Shown here piece after piece: positions 44,597-53,380 of a stretch of 64,000 bases of DNA. This DNA is from Mesorhizobium sp. M2D.F.Ca.ET.226.01.1.1 (GTDB lineage: Bacteria; Pseudomonadota; Alphaproteobacteria; Rhizobiales; Rhizobiaceae), in contig NZ_RZOY02000006.1 of assembly GCF_004022705.2 (NCBI RefSeq), positions 280,943-344,942 on the forward strand. Reading direction: 5' to 3'. The notes beneath the pieces were generated by a model. The model did no database searches and had not been told where the DNA came from. It saw only the letters and a program-made list of their open reading frames with translations. The translations under genes were made by a program, and so were the position numbers. The number at the start of each line of letters is the position of its first letter. Position 1 is the first letter of the stretch.

Positions 44597-46074
44597 GCCC
44601 GCTCGTTCTCACCGGCGCCGGTGTCAGCATCGAGGATGTGGCTGCAGCCGCGCGCAATTCCACCAAGGTCGAAGTCACGCCGCTGGTCATCGAGAAGCTC
44701 GGCAAGGCCCGAAAGGTTCTCGACGAGGCCGCGGCCGCCGGGCAACAGATCTATGGTCTGAACACCGGTCTCGGCGCCAATCTCGGCACAGCGGTGGAAG
44801 GTGATGCTGGTGCCTTCCAGCGTCAGCTTCTCGACGGACGCGGTGCCGCAGTCGGGGAAGCCTTGCCGATGCAGACCGTACGAGCAGTGATGTTTGCCCG
44901 CATCGCCATGCTTTCGGCAGGCGGCTCCGGCCTCTCGCCGCATGTCTTCACCGCACTCGTCGAAGCCCTCAATGCCGGCGTCCATCCGGTTATGCCGTCG
45001 CTGGGCTCGATCGGCGCCGGCGATCTGGTGTTGATGACAGCGATCGCGCACACGCTGATCGGCGAAGGCGATGCCGATTACCAGAGCCGTCGCATGCCTT
45101 CTGCCAAGGCGCTGATGATGGCGCGTCTTGCCCCGGTCAGCCTGGCGCCAAAGGACGGGCTGTCGCTGATCAACGCCTCGGCGGTCTCGGCCGGCACCGG
45201 CGCGCTGGCGCTTGTCGACGCGCTGTCGGCGATGGAACAGCAGCAACAGGCCGCCGCGCTGACCATGGAGGCGCTCGGTGCAAACCGTACCATTCTCGAC
45301 CAACGCCAGCATGTCGCCCGCCCCGCGGCGTGCCAGCTGCTGGCCGCAAAGACTCTGCGCGAGCTGCTCGCCCGCGACCAGGAGCCGGCGCCGACCACCA
45401 TTCAGGATCCGCTCTCGATCCGCTGCATGCCCTCGATTCACGGCGCGCTGATCCAGGCGATCGACCATGCAAGGCTTGCGGTCGAAATCGAGCTCAACGC
45501 CGCCGCTGACAACCCGCTGGTGCTCGCGGAAGACGCGCTCGTGCTGTCGACCGGCAATTTCCATACCGCGTCGCTGGCGCTCGCCTTCGAGACGCTTGGC
45601 ATCGCGATCGCCCAGTGCGCGGCGGCCTGCGCCGCCCGCTTCATCCAGCTCACCGGCTCGAGCCGCCATGGCCTGCCGAAATATCTGTCGCCGATCGGCG
45701 GCGCATCCGCTGGCTTCGTGCCACTGCAGAAGACGGTGAGCGCGATTCTCGGCGGCATCCGCCAGAAGGCCAATCCGGTGATGCTCGACTTCCTGCCGGT
45801 GTCCGAGGGCGTCGAGGATCATGCCACTCAGACACCGCTCGCCATCGCCAAATGCGCCGAGATGATCACGCTGTGGCGGCGTCTGGTCGCGCTAGAGCTG
45901 ATGGCGGCGGCCCAGGCCGTCGACCTGCGCGAAGGGCTGGTGCTGGCCCCGGCAACCGGGGTGATCCATGCGGCGGTCCGAACGCATGTCGCGACGCTCA
46001 AGGAAGACCGGCCGCTGGGGACCAGCGCCAACGCACTCTACGCCGCGCTTACCGACGGAACCTGGCAGGCCTAG
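44593..46074 (+). CDS. Aromatic amino acid lyase (HAL/PAL) homologue lacking the MIO serine
   Basis: 493-residue member of the histidine/phenylalanine ammonia-lyase family. Much of the active site is kept: Y54 in YGLNTGLG, QDPLSIRCMPSIHGA, NPLV, STGNFHTASLALAFETL and the acid in GVEDHATQ. The loop that normally reads GSVGASGDLAPLAH, whose Ala-Ser-Gly cyclises to the MIO cofactor, here reads GSIGAGDLVLMTAIAH (138-153), with the serine absent. A normal ammonia-lyase reaction is therefore unlikely. Elimination of a better leaving group, as recalled for ergothionase (trimethylamine), is one possibility. It is coupled to the OCD-family gene and convergent with the 12-gene operon at 46202-57218. 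Confidence 0.82.
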   Translation: MSPLVLTGAGVSIEDVAAAARNSTKVEVTPLVIEKLGKARKVLDEAAAAGQQIYGLNTGLGANLGTAVEGDAGAFQRQLLDGRGAAVGEALPMQTVRAVMFARIAMLSAGGSGLSPHVFTALVEALNAGVHPVMPSLGSIGAGDLVLMTAIAHTLIGEGDADYQSRRMPSAKALMMARLAPVSLAPKDGLSLINASAVSAGTGALALVDALSAMEQQQQAAALTMEALGANRTILDQRQHVARPAACQLLAAKTLRELLARDQEPAPTTIQDPLSIRCMPSIHGALIQAIDHARLAVEIELNAAADNPLVLAEDALVLSTGNFHTASLALAFETLGIAIAQCAAACAARFIQLTGSSRHGLPKYLSPIGGASAGFVPLQKTVSAILGGIRQKANPVMLDFLPVSEGVEDHATQTPLAIAKCAEMITLWRRLVALELMAAAQAVDLREGLVLAPATGVIHAAVRTHVATLKEDRPLGTSANALYAALTDGTWQA

Positions 46075-46111
46075 AGCGTTCCACCGTTTCACGGAAACGG
46101 CGAACCGCTCT
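46073..46111. terminator. Nested hairpin between convergent genes
   Basis: AGAGCG (46073-46078) pairs with CGCTCT (46106-46111), enclosing CCGTTTC (46084-46090) and GAAACGG (46094-46100) with a 3-base loop. TATCTCTTTGTTTTA follows. It begins inside the stop codon of the lyase-like gene. I recognise this as a common rhizobial intergenic motif; here it may end transcription of the lyase pair. Confidence 0.5.
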
Positions 46112-46201
46112 ATCTCTTTGTTTTATCGCAATTTCCAGGCGGAAAACCGCCCACACTTTTCCTGGAATTGCTCCAGTTCCGCAGTACCTGACGCTGCTTG
46201 C

Positions 46202-47005
46202 TCAGACCTTTGCATCCACCTTCTTCATGAACAGCGCGAGCTCGTCCGGATTCATGTGCACGTTATGCCTGTCTTCCGGATAGGCGCCGCTGTTGACGTC
46301 GGCGACATATTCCGAAAACGCCGCGATACGCTCCTGCTGCAGCCGGTCATATTCGGCGGCGAAGTTGCGGTAGACTTTCGAGTGGCGCGGCATGTGACCG
46401 CGATTGGTGCCGAGTATATCCTCGGCAAACAGATATTGCGCGTCGCAGCCTGTGCCCGCGCCCATCGACAGCATGATCAGCGTGGTGCGCTCGGAGATCG
46501 CCTTCGCCACTTCCACCGGCACCACCTCGATCTCGGTGCCGATGGCGCCGGCGGCCTCCAGCTGCTTGACCGCCTCGAACACCTGCATGGCGGTGTCCGC
46601 GGTCTTGCCGACCGCCTTGAAGCCGCCGGTCCAGGTCGCGCGGGAAGGAATGAGGCCGACATGGCCGATCACCGGAATGGCATCGTCGGCCATGCGCTTG
46701 ATCGTGGCGTAGCCGGCGCTGCAATAGACCGCGTCGGCGCCGGCCTTGTAGAGCCGGAACGACCAGCGCAGGAAATCGTCCGCCGTGCCGATCTCGAAAA
46801 AATTCTCGCCCGGCATGGTGAAGAGGCTGGGCGCCGCGTCGCGGTACTGCGGATTGAGCACCAGTTCCGGCGGCACCGAGACGATGTCGATGCCGGCGCG
46901 CTCGGCAGCCTCGGCTTCGTCCAGCGTCAGCACGCGCAGCATGGTCAGCTGCCGCTTGCCCTTCATGGCGCGCAGATCGGCAACAGTCGGTCTCTTTCGG
47001 CTCAT
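46202..47005 (-). CDS. PanB-fold protein without the PanB metal-binding residues
   Basis: 267-residue protein related to 3-methyl-2-oxobutanoate hydroxymethyltransferase (PanB). Clear matches are IPVIGHVGLIPS, EVVPVEVAKAISERT (keeping the E181 equivalent) and YLFAEDILGTNRGHMPRHSKVYRNF. The Mg-binding aspartates of PanB (in GDSLG and LADLPF) and the KIEGG segment are replaced: here those places read VSVPPEL, FTMPGEN and VYCSAGY. It is therefore unlikely to make ketopantoate. A lyase or aldolase on another 2-oxo acid is possible. GAGGAAA precedes the ATG. It is the last gene of the long minus-strand operon, 28 bases after the Rieske gene. Confidence 0.75.
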   Translation of the reverse strand: MSRKRPTVADLRAMKGKRQLTMLRVLTLDEAEAAERAGIDIVSVPPELVLNPQYRDAAPSLFTMPGENFFEIGTADDFLRWSFRLYKAGADAVYCSAGYATIKRMADDAIPVIGHVGLIPSRATWTGGFKAVGKTADTAMQVFEAVKQLEAAGAIGTEIEVVPVEVAKAISERTTLIMLSMGAGTGCDAQYLFAEDILGTNRGHMPRHSKVYRNFAAEYDRLQQERIAAFSEYVADVNSGAYPEDRHNVHMNPDELALFMKKVDAKV

Positions 47006-47033
47006 TGACTTGTTTCCTCATTCTTTCGTCGGC

Positions 47034-47348
47034 TCAACCGATATCGATCAGCACTTTCCCGGCCTCGATCTTGACCGGATAGGTCTTGAGGTTGACGCAG
47101 ACCGGCGCGCCTTTGGCCTGGCCGGTCTTGTAGTTGAAGCGGCCATTGTGCTTCGGGCATTCGATGATGTCGTCCATCACCAGCCCGTCGGCGAGGTGCG
47201 CCTTTTCATGCGTGCAGAACCCGTCCGTCGCGAAGAACGCATCGTCCGGCGAGCGGTAGATCGCGAAGGTGCGGCCGCCGTGGTCGAAGCGGATCACATC
47301 CTCCTCGTCCACGTCGTCGACCGCACAGGCTTCGACCCATTCCGCCAT
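47034..47348 (-). CDS. Rieske-type ferredoxin (MocE-like)
   Basis: 104-residue soluble Rieske [2Fe-2S] protein with C45-x-H47 (FCTHEKAHL) and C64-xx-H67 (ECPKHNGRFNY). Such ferredoxins supply electrons to oxygenases; MocE of rhizopine catabolism is of this type. It lies 27 bases after the membrane oxygenase gene, which is its probable partner. No ferredoxin reductase (a MocF equivalent) is visible in the window, so that must be encoded elsewhere. Confidence 0.88.
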   Translation of the reverse strand: MAEWVEACAVDDVDEEDVIRFDHGGRTFAIYRSPDDAFFATDGFCTHEKAHLADGLVMDDIIECPKHNGRFNYKTGQAKGAPVCVNLKTYPVKIEAGKVLIDIG

Positions 47349-47375
47349 CGTCTGTCTCCGGGTTTGCCGCGGCGC

Positions 47376-48473
47376 CTATTCGGCGGCCGCGGCCGTTATG
47401 TCGAGATCATGGAACTCGCCGCGATAAGGCTTGGCCGTCGGCGGCAATTCGCGCTTGAGATAGAAATCCTCGTACTTCAGCTGCCTGAGCAGCACCGGCC
47501 ACACCTCGCGATAGGCGTGCCACATCGACGGGTTCGGCATCGGCAGATCGTGCTTGATCAGCTCGTGCAGCTTCGGCAGCGCATGATAGGGCACCATCGG
47601 GAACATGTGATGCTCCACATGATAGTTCATGTTCCAGTAGATGAACCGGCTGACCGGGTTCATGTAGACGGTGCGGGTGTTCAGCCGATGGTCGACGACG
47701 TTGTCGGCGAGCCCGATATGCTGCAACAGGCCCGTCAGCACCATGTGCCAGGTGCCGTAGAGGCGCGGCAGACCGATCAGCACCAGCGGTATCCATGATT
47801 GAAGCGCGATCGCGACAGCGATCGTCGCGACGTACACGACCATGTGCCAGCGCGCCGCGACCACCGCCTTGTGCTGCTCCATCTGCGGGATGTAGCTTTT
47901 CTCGTCCTCCGACAAATTGCCGAAGGCCTGGCGCACCAGAATCGGCAGCGAATAGCGGAAGTCGAGGATGCCGGTGAAGGCCAAAGCCGCCTTGATGAGG
48001 TCCGGCGGCCGCATCACCGCGATCTCGGCGTCGCGGCCGACGATGATGGTGTCGGTGTGGTGGCGCGCATGGCTCCAGCGCCACTGCACCGGATTGCGCA
48101 TCAGCATGAAGGAGGCAAGGTGATAGACGACATCGTTCATCCAGCGCGTGCGGAAGGCGGTGCCGTGGCCGCATTCGTGCCAGCGCGAGTCGCTCGACGA
48201 GCCGTAGAGCACGCCATAGACGAACAGGAACGGCACCACCCACCAGCTGCCCCAGAACCAGACGATGCCTGCGGCCGAGCCCAGGATTGCGGCAATCCAG
48301 ATGATGGTGTCGCGGATCGCCGGGCCGTCCGAGCGCTGCATCAGCTCCTTCATGGTCTTGCGCGGTACATCCGTGTGGTACCATTCGGCCGAGGCCAGCC
48401 CGGTCTCGATCGCCCGGCGCGTGCTTTGGCCGACAAGGCTGTAATCGCGCTTGGTGCTGGAGGCCACCGTCAT
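47376..48473 (-). CDS. Membrane di-iron oxygenase of the fatty acid desaturase superfamily (MocD-like)
   Basis: 365-residue integral membrane oxygenase with the three His boxes that bind a di-iron centre: HECGH (99-103), HARHH (135-139) and HVEHH (285-289). Membrane segments lie at about 55-90 and 215-250. MocD, the rhizopine oxygenase, and alkane hydroxylases share this architecture. The following Rieske gene probably supplies electrons. Reactions could be hydroxylation or oxidative demethylation. The ATG at 48473 has GGGAGGG upstream; the frame extends 5 codons further. Confidence 0.85.
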   Translation of the reverse strand: MTVASSTKRDYSLVGQSTRRAIETGLASAEWYHTDVPRKTMKELMQRSDGPAIRDTIIWIAAILGSAAGIVWFWGSWWVVPFLFVYGVLYGSSSDSRWHECGHGTAFRTRWMNDVVYHLASFMLMRNPVQWRWSHARHHTDTIIVGRDAEIAVMRPPDLIKAALAFTGILDFRYSLPILVRQAFGNLSEDEKSYIPQMEQHKAVVAARWHMVVYVATIAVAIALQSWIPLVLIGLPRLYGTWHMVLTGLLQHIGLADNVVDHRLNTRTVYMNPVSRFIYWNMNYHVEHHMFPMVPYHALPKLHELIKHDLPMPNPSMWHAYREVWPVLLRQLKYEDFYLKRELPPTAKPYRGEFHDLDITAAAAE

Positions 48474-48488
48474 CGTCCCTCCCCGCAA

Positions 48489-49403
48489 TCAAAGCCCGTT
48501 CGCGCGGAATTTGCCGTCGAGGAATGTCTTGGCGCGCGGCACGTCGTCCTCGGTCAGATGCTCGATGATCACCGGGATATTCGGATGCTTCTCGCTGAGC
48601 CGCCTGAGGTAGAGGTCGTAGTTCAGCGCGCCGAGCCCCGGCGCCGGCAACTCGATCTCGCCGACGCCGCGGAAGGTCAACCCCTCATGCGCGTCCGCGT
48701 CGCCGATATCGGCGTGCTTCTCGGTCTTGTCGCTGCCCGAACGCTTCACATCCTTGGCATGCGCGATTTTGATCTTGTCGGTCAGCGTGTCGAACACCTG
48801 GTTCAGCACCAGGTCCATGCGGTCGATGTTGTGCGCCTCGAAATAGTTGGTCGGATCCATCAATAGCCCAAGCCCAGGATGGTCGACCTGCGCGAACATT
48901 TTCACCGTCTCCTCGACCGAGCCGACGACATTGTTGACATAGGTCTCGAGCAGGAACACCGCGCCGTGATCGTAAGCCGTCTGGGCGAGGTCCGAGATCA
49001 CCTTGCGGCATTCCTCGAAGCCTTCCTCGGTCTTGTTCTTGGGATGATGCACCCAGTCGGACTCGGTGTTGTAGGTGCCGGTCTCCGAGATCACGTAAGG
49101 CGAGCCGAAGCCGCGCGCGTTGCGGATGATCTCCTTGAGGTAAGCGAGCCGCCTGTCCCGCTCTCCCTTATCCGGGTGGATGATATTGGTGTAGCCAGAC
49201 ACGCAGCAGACCGGCAAGTTATGATCGCGGAACGTGTCGCGCACCGTCCGCGCCTTGTCCTTCGTGATCTGTCCGGCCGACAGGTCGATGTCCTTGAAAT
49301 GCAGGTCGAGCTGCACGGTGTTGAAGCCGAGCGCCCGGATGCGCCTTGCCGATTCCTCCAACCCGTAGGGGAAATAGCCTGTGAAGATACCTGCCTGCAT
49401 CAT
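48489..49403 (-). CDS. Sugar phosphate isomerase/epimerase (xylose isomerase-like TIM barrel)
   Basis: 304-residue TIM-barrel protein of the AP_endonuc_2 family (IolE, IolI, MocC). Barrel strands carry NTVQLDLHF, VCCVSGY, VISETGTYN, VFLLETYVNN, LGLLMDPTNYF, IAHAKDVK and VIIEHL, with acidic and His metal-ligand positions at strand ends. Members isomerise or dehydrate sugars and inososes. Its place between the MocA-like dehydrogenase and the MocD-like oxygenase matches the content of rhizopine catabolism. GGAGG lies 10 bases before the start. Confidence 0.85.
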   Translation of the reverse strand: MMQAGIFTGYFPYGLEESARRIRALGFNTVQLDLHFKDIDLSAGQITKDKARTVRDTFRDHNLPVCCVSGYTNIIHPDKGERDRRLAYLKEIIRNARGFGSPYVISETGTYNTESDWVHHPKNKTEEGFEECRKVISDLAQTAYDHGAVFLLETYVNNVVGSVEETVKMFAQVDHPGLGLLMDPTNYFEAHNIDRMDLVLNQVFDTLTDKIKIAHAKDVKRSGSDKTEKHADIGDADAHEGLTFRGVGEIELPAPGLGALNYDLYLRRLSEKHPNIPVIIEHLTEDDVPRAKTFLDGKFRANGL

Positions 49404-49454
49404 GAGGTGAAGTCCTCCGGGTAAGCGATTCAGTTGCCGCGTCTTTCGACTGCC

Positions 49455-50543
49455 TCAGTCGACGCGGATTTCGGACAGCCTGACAGTTCGGCCCTCGGCC
49501 ATGGACCGGTAGCCGGCCTCGACCAGCGCCATGGTTTTAACGTTGTCGGCAACGGACAGCGCCGGCGGCGTGCCGGTCTTCAGCGCATATTGCAGTTGCT
49601 CCATGACGCCGATGAAGGCATGCGGGAACCACATTGTCTCCCAGCTTGGGCTGACCCATTTCCCGCCCGTCGTCTCGGTCGAGGCGTAGATCAACGTAGA
49701 GGCGACGCCCTTCGGCCAGCCGATCGTGCCCTTTGCAACACCCTTGGTGCCGTCGACGCGCCAGTTGATGTGCTGGTCGTCGTCGTAGCCCTCCTGGCGG
49801 GGACCGGACCAGACGTCTTCTAGTGACACGGCAAGCACGCCAGATGGAAAGCGCAGGGTCGAAACGGTAATGCCGTCGGAATGGTCGAATTTCGTGCGCG
49901 GGTCCTTGCGCGTCAGTGTGGTGATCTCGTCTGGATCGCCGAACAGGAAGCGCAGCACGTCGAGATGATGCACGCTCATATTGGCGAGCGTCAGCCGGTC
50001 GTAATCGGCCAGGAAGGTCTGCCAGTGCGGGATCGCGTGCATGTCGATCTCGGCAAAGACGATCTCGCCAAGCGCGCCACTGTCGATGATCTGCTTCAAC
50101 ACGCGCATCGACTGGTCGTAGCGCATGTTCTGGTTGACCGAGAGGATCTTGCCGGAGGCAGCCGCCTCGTCGCGCAGCCTCATAGCTTCCTCGACCGACA
50201 GCGCCAGCGGCTTCTGCGCCAGGATCGCCTTGACATGCTTTTGCTTCAGCGCATGGCGGATCAGCGCCGGTTGCTGGTCGGGAGGAAAGGCAAGGTCGAC
50301 GATTTCGACGCGATCGTCCTCGATCAATTGCTCCGGCGTGTCGTGGACAGTCGGGATATGCCAGCGATCCGCCACCTTCGCGGCATTCGACTTGGTACGG
50401 GAAGCGATCGCCACCACCGGAAAGCCGGCTTGCGCATAGGCGGCGAGATGGCATTCGGCCATGATCATGCCGGCGCCGATGCAGCCGATCCGGTAGTCAT
50501 TGACCCGGACCCTTACGTCAGGCTCGAAACCTGTACTCGCCAT
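49455..50543 (-). CDS. Gfo/Idh/MocA-family oxidoreductase
   Basis: 362-residue NAD(P)-dependent sugar or cyclitol dehydrogenase. The Rossmann motif is IGCIGAGMIMAECHLAAY. The catalytic lysine lies in AILAQKPLALS, corresponding to the EKP motif with Gln in place of Glu. NMSVHHLDVLRFLFGDP supplies the family's histidine/aspartate segment. The substrate may be an inositol, aminocyclitol or sugar. It lies 83 bases after the ABC ATPase gene and 51 before the TIM-barrel gene. Confidence 0.88.
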   Translation of the reverse strand: MASTGFEPDVRVRVNDYRIGCIGAGMIMAECHLAAYAQAGFPVVAIASRTKSNAAKVADRWHIPTVHDTPEQLIEDDRVEIVDLAFPPDQQPALIRHALKQKHVKAILAQKPLALSVEEAMRLRDEAAASGKILSVNQNMRYDQSMRVLKQIIDSGALGEIVFAEIDMHAIPHWQTFLADYDRLTLANMSVHHLDVLRFLFGDPDEITTLTRKDPRTKFDHSDGITVSTLRFPSGVLAVSLEDVWSGPRQEGYDDDQHINWRVDGTKGVAKGTIGWPKGVASTLIYASTETTGGKWVSPSWETMWFPHAFIGVMEQLQYALKTGTPPALSVADNVKTMALVEAGYRSMAEGRTVRLSEIRVD

Positions 50544-50626
50544 CCATTCCTCCCGTCGAGGACTGGATATAACGCGTTGGTCCGGGCCTCAGCCAAGCCC
50601 CGCGCCATCATTTCCCATCAGCGAGA

Positions 50627-51694
50627 TCAGGCGGCCGCGATCAGCACCGTGCTGTCCGGCGACCAGCTGAGCACCACGGGCTCGCCCTCGGCCAGCCTTT
50701 CGGCGCCGGTGTTCTGGACGATCACCTTCAGCGTCTGGCCGTCACGGTCGACGAAATAGGTGCTGTTGTTGCCGGCGAAGATGCGCTTCGAGACCTGGCC
50801 CTTAAGCGTGTTGGCGTTGGCTGGATCGGGCTTTGCCGCGCCCGTCGAAATCTGGATGCGCTCGGGCCGGACCGCGCAGCTCGCCTTGGCGCCCGCCGGC
50901 ACCGACGCGCCTGTGGAGGCCGCGATCGTCGTGCCATCCGGAAGCTTGATCCCGGAGCCAGTCGCATCGCCACGAAAGATGTTGGCATCACCGAGGAAGG
51001 TCGCGGCGAACTCGCTCTGCGGTCGGTCGTAGATCTCTTCCGGCGGTCCCTCCTGCACCAGCCTGCCGTCACGCAATATGCCGATGCGGTCGCTCATCGT
51101 CAGCGCCTCTTCCTGGTCGTGCGTGACGAAGATGGTGGTGATGCCGATCTCGCGCTGGATGCGCTTCAATTCGATCTGCATGTCGACGCGCAGCGCCTTG
51201 TCGAGCGCGCCGAGCGGCTCGTCGAGCAGGAGCACGCGCGGCTTGGTGACGATGGCGCGCGCCAGCGCGACACGCTGGCGTTGACCGCCGGAGAGCTGGT
51301 GCGGCTTGCGCGCGCCGAGCTTGCCGAGTTGGACGAGATCGAGCGCGCGCTGCACTTCCATAGCGATCGTCGCTTTCGGCTCGCCGCGCACCGAGAGGCC
51401 GAAAGCGACATTGTCGGCGACGCTCATATTGGGGAACAGCGCATAGTTCTGGAACACCATGCCGATGCGGCGCTTCTCGACCGGCACGCGCTCGACGCTT
51501 TCGCCACCGATGGCGATGCGGCCGGAATCGGGAAAGTCGAAACCGGCGATCTGCCGAAGCAAGGTGGTCTTGCCGCTGCCGGACGGCCCGAGCAGCGCGT
51601 AAAAACCGCCGTCGGCGAAATCGATAGAGACGTCATCCAGCGCCTTGTGCGCGCCGAAGCTGCGCGAGACATTCGCGACCTGGACGCCAGCCAT
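50627..51694 (-). CDS. ABC transporter ATP-binding protein (spermidine/putrescine type, PotA-like)
   Basis: 355-residue ATPase with Walker [11 protein letters not shown]-loop FQNYALF, signature [14 protein letters not shown], Walker B LLLDEPLGALD, H-loop VTHDQEEA and a C-terminal TOBE domain (about 280-353). It belongs to the polyamine/opine/Fe/phosphonate group of ABC importers. Its start overlaps the permease stop (TAATG). Together with the two permeases and the binding protein it forms a complete importer; the gene order is D-B-C-A. Confidence 0.93.
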   Translation of the reverse strand: MAGVQVANVSRSFGAHKALDDVSIDFADGGFYALLGPSGSGKTTLLRQIAGFDFPDSGRIAIGGESVERVPVEKRRIGMVFQNYALFPNMSVADNVAFGLSVRGEPKATIAMEVQRALDLVQLGKLGARKPHQLSGGQRQRVALARAIVTKPRVLLLDEPLGALDKALRVDMQIELKRIQREIGITTIFVTHDQEEALTMSDRIGILRDGRLVQEGPPEEIYDRPQSEFAATFLGDANIFRGDATGSGIKLPDGTTIAASTGASVPAGAKASCAVRPERIQISTGAAKPDPANANTLKGQVSKRIFAGNNSTYFVDRDGQTLKVIVQNTGAERLAEGEPVVLSWSPDSTVLIAAA

Positions 51695-52482
51695 TATTTC
51701 TCTCCGCCGAATTTGAAGAAGCGGGCCGTGAGCAGCATCAGCGCCATCGACACGACAATGATGATCGTCGAGACCGCGTTGATCTCAGGGGTAAAACCCT
51801 TGCGGATCGCGGCATAGATTTCGACCGGCAGCGTCGTCTGGCCGGGCGTCGACAGGAAATACGAAACCACGAACTGGTCGAACGAGACGGCGAAGGCAAA
51901 CAGCCCGCCGGCGATCACGCCGGGCATGATCCAGGGCAGCGTGACACGCATGGTCACCTGCCACTGGTTGGCGCCGAGCGAACGCGCCGCCTCCTCCAGC
52001 TCCGGCGCGAAGGTCTGCAGCCGCGCCGAGACGACGACGATCACATAAGGCAGTGCCAGCGCGACATGGCCGAGCAGGATGGCGACCAGCCCGCGGCCGA
52101 TGCCGACGCCGAAGAAGAAGATCAGCATCGCCGTGCCGGTGATCAGCCACGGAATGGCGATCGGCGGGAAGAGCAGCGCCTGCAGGACTTTCTTGCCGCG
52201 GAACTCGTAGCGATAGAGCGCGAGCGAAGCCATCGAGCCGAGCACGGTCGAGATCAAAGTGGTGATGATGGCGATCTCGATGCTGTTCCAGGTCGCTGCG
52301 ATCAGCTGGTCGTTCTGCCAGAGCGAGGCGTACCAGTCGGTCGTCCACTCGAACGGCAACTGGTAGAAGGGCGAGGCGTTGAAGGACATCGCCGCCATGA
52401 TGATGATCGGCAGATAGAGGAAGCCGAGCAAAAGCACTATGTAGAAGCGCCCAAGCCCTTCGAGGATGCGCGTCGTTGCCAT
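51694..52482 (-). CDS. ABC transporter permease (PotC-like)
   Basis: 262-residue inner-membrane permease with six membrane segments and the EAA loop LEEAARSLGANQWQVTMRVTLP. It begins at ATG 52482, overlapping the stop of the upstream permease by one base (TGATG), and ends overlapping the ATPase start. A much longer open frame upstream is only the shadow of the neighbouring permease. The EIYAAIRKGFTPEINAVSTI segment is typical of PotC-type permeases of the polyamine group. Confidence 0.92.
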   Translation of the reverse strand: MATTRILEGLGRFYIVLLLGFLYLPIIIMAAMSFNASPFYQLPFEWTTDWYASLWQNDQLIAATWNSIEIAIITTLISTVLGSMASLALYRYEFRGKKVLQALLFPPIAIPWLITGTAMLIFFFGVGIGRGLVAILLGHVALALPYVIVVVSARLQTFAPELEEAARSLGANQWQVTMRVTLPWIMPGVIAGGLFAFAVSFDQFVVSYFLSTPGQTTLPVEIYAAIRKGFTPEINAVSTIIIVVSMALMLLTARFFKFGGEK

Positions 52483-53351
52483 CAGCCGGCCCTCCGCAGC
52501 ACAGGTGCTGCCAGCGCCAGGATGATCAGCACCACGGCAAGCAGGATGAAGGAGAGCGCGGCGCCCAACGGCCAGTTGAAGACGGCGACGAACTGGTCCT
52601 CGATGACCGTGCCGTAGAAGGTGCCGGTGCGGCCGCCGAGGATGCGCGGCTCCATGAACGAGCCGACGACCGGCACGAAGATCAGCGCGGCGCCCGCGAT
52701 CAGTCCCGGCATCGACAGCGGGATGATCACCCGCCAAAGCACCTGCCGCCGCGACGCGCCGAGCGAGCGCCCCGCCTCGATCAGCGAGTCGTCGATGGCC
52801 TGCAACGTCAGATAACAGGTCAGCACCATGTAGGGCACATAGGAGTGCACCAGGCCAATGATGACGGCCGGATAGGAATACATTAGATCGATGTTGATCT
52901 TGAACGGCAGCACCGCGTTGAGCGCCGTGTCGAGGATGCCGCCTTCGCGCAGCACCATCGCCCAGGAGAAGATGCGCACCAGCCCGTTCGACCAGAAGGG
53001 CAGGATGACGAGCAGGAAGATCGCCTCGCGGCTGCGCCCTTTCAGCACCTTGGCCAGCACATAGGCCGCCGGATAGCCGATGACGACGCACCACAGCGTG
53101 ACCTCAAGCCCGAGCCGCAGCGACGCGAACAGAAGTGTCGAATACAGGCTTTGCGAAAAGAACGCCGCGTAGTTGCCGAGCGTGAAAGTCCACTCTTTGC
53201 CCGCCAGAGGCAGGTCGGTCATGAAGGAGAAGAACGCCATGGCCGACAGCGGCAGGAAGATCGCCACCGTCAGCCACAGATAAGCGGGAAGGAGAAGCGG
53301 CAGGGCCGGCCTCAGTCCGCGGCGCGAACCGATCGCAAGCTGGTCAGCCAT
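52482..53351 (-). CDS. ABC transporter permease (PotB-like)
   Basis: 289-residue inner-membrane permease, six membrane segments, with the EAA loop DSLIEAGRSLGASRRQVLWRVI and the PotB-type segment FVPVVGSFMEPRILGGRTGTF. GGAGGAGAGG precedes the ATG at 53351; the frame continues upstream only as shadow of the binding-protein gene. It ends overlapping the PotC-like start. Confidence 0.93.
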   Translation of the reverse strand: MADQLAIGSRRGLRPALPLLLPAYLWLTVAIFLPLSAMAFFSFMTDLPLAGKEWTFTLGNYAAFFSQSLYSTLLFASLRLGLEVTLWCVVIGYPAAYVLAKVLKGRSREAIFLLVILPFWSNGLVRIFSWAMVLREGGILDTALNAVLPFKINIDLMYSYPAVIIGLVHSYVPYMVLTCYLTLQAIDDSLIEAGRSLGASRRQVLWRVIIPLSMPGLIAGAALIFVPVVGSFMEPRILGGRTGTFYGTVIEDQFVAVFNWPLGAALSFILLAVVLIILALAAPVLRRAG

Positions 53352-53380
53352 TCTGCCTCTCCTCCCCCGAAGGACGCCGA

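Noticed and set aside
46202..47005. Ketopantoate hydroxymethyltransferase (panB)
   Set aside because: The fold matches, but the metal-binding aspartates and KIEGG segment are replaced and the context is catabolic.
52483..53094. Apparent N-terminal extension of the PotC-like permease
   Set aside because: It is the PotB-like gene read out of frame; the ATG at 52482 gives the normal length.
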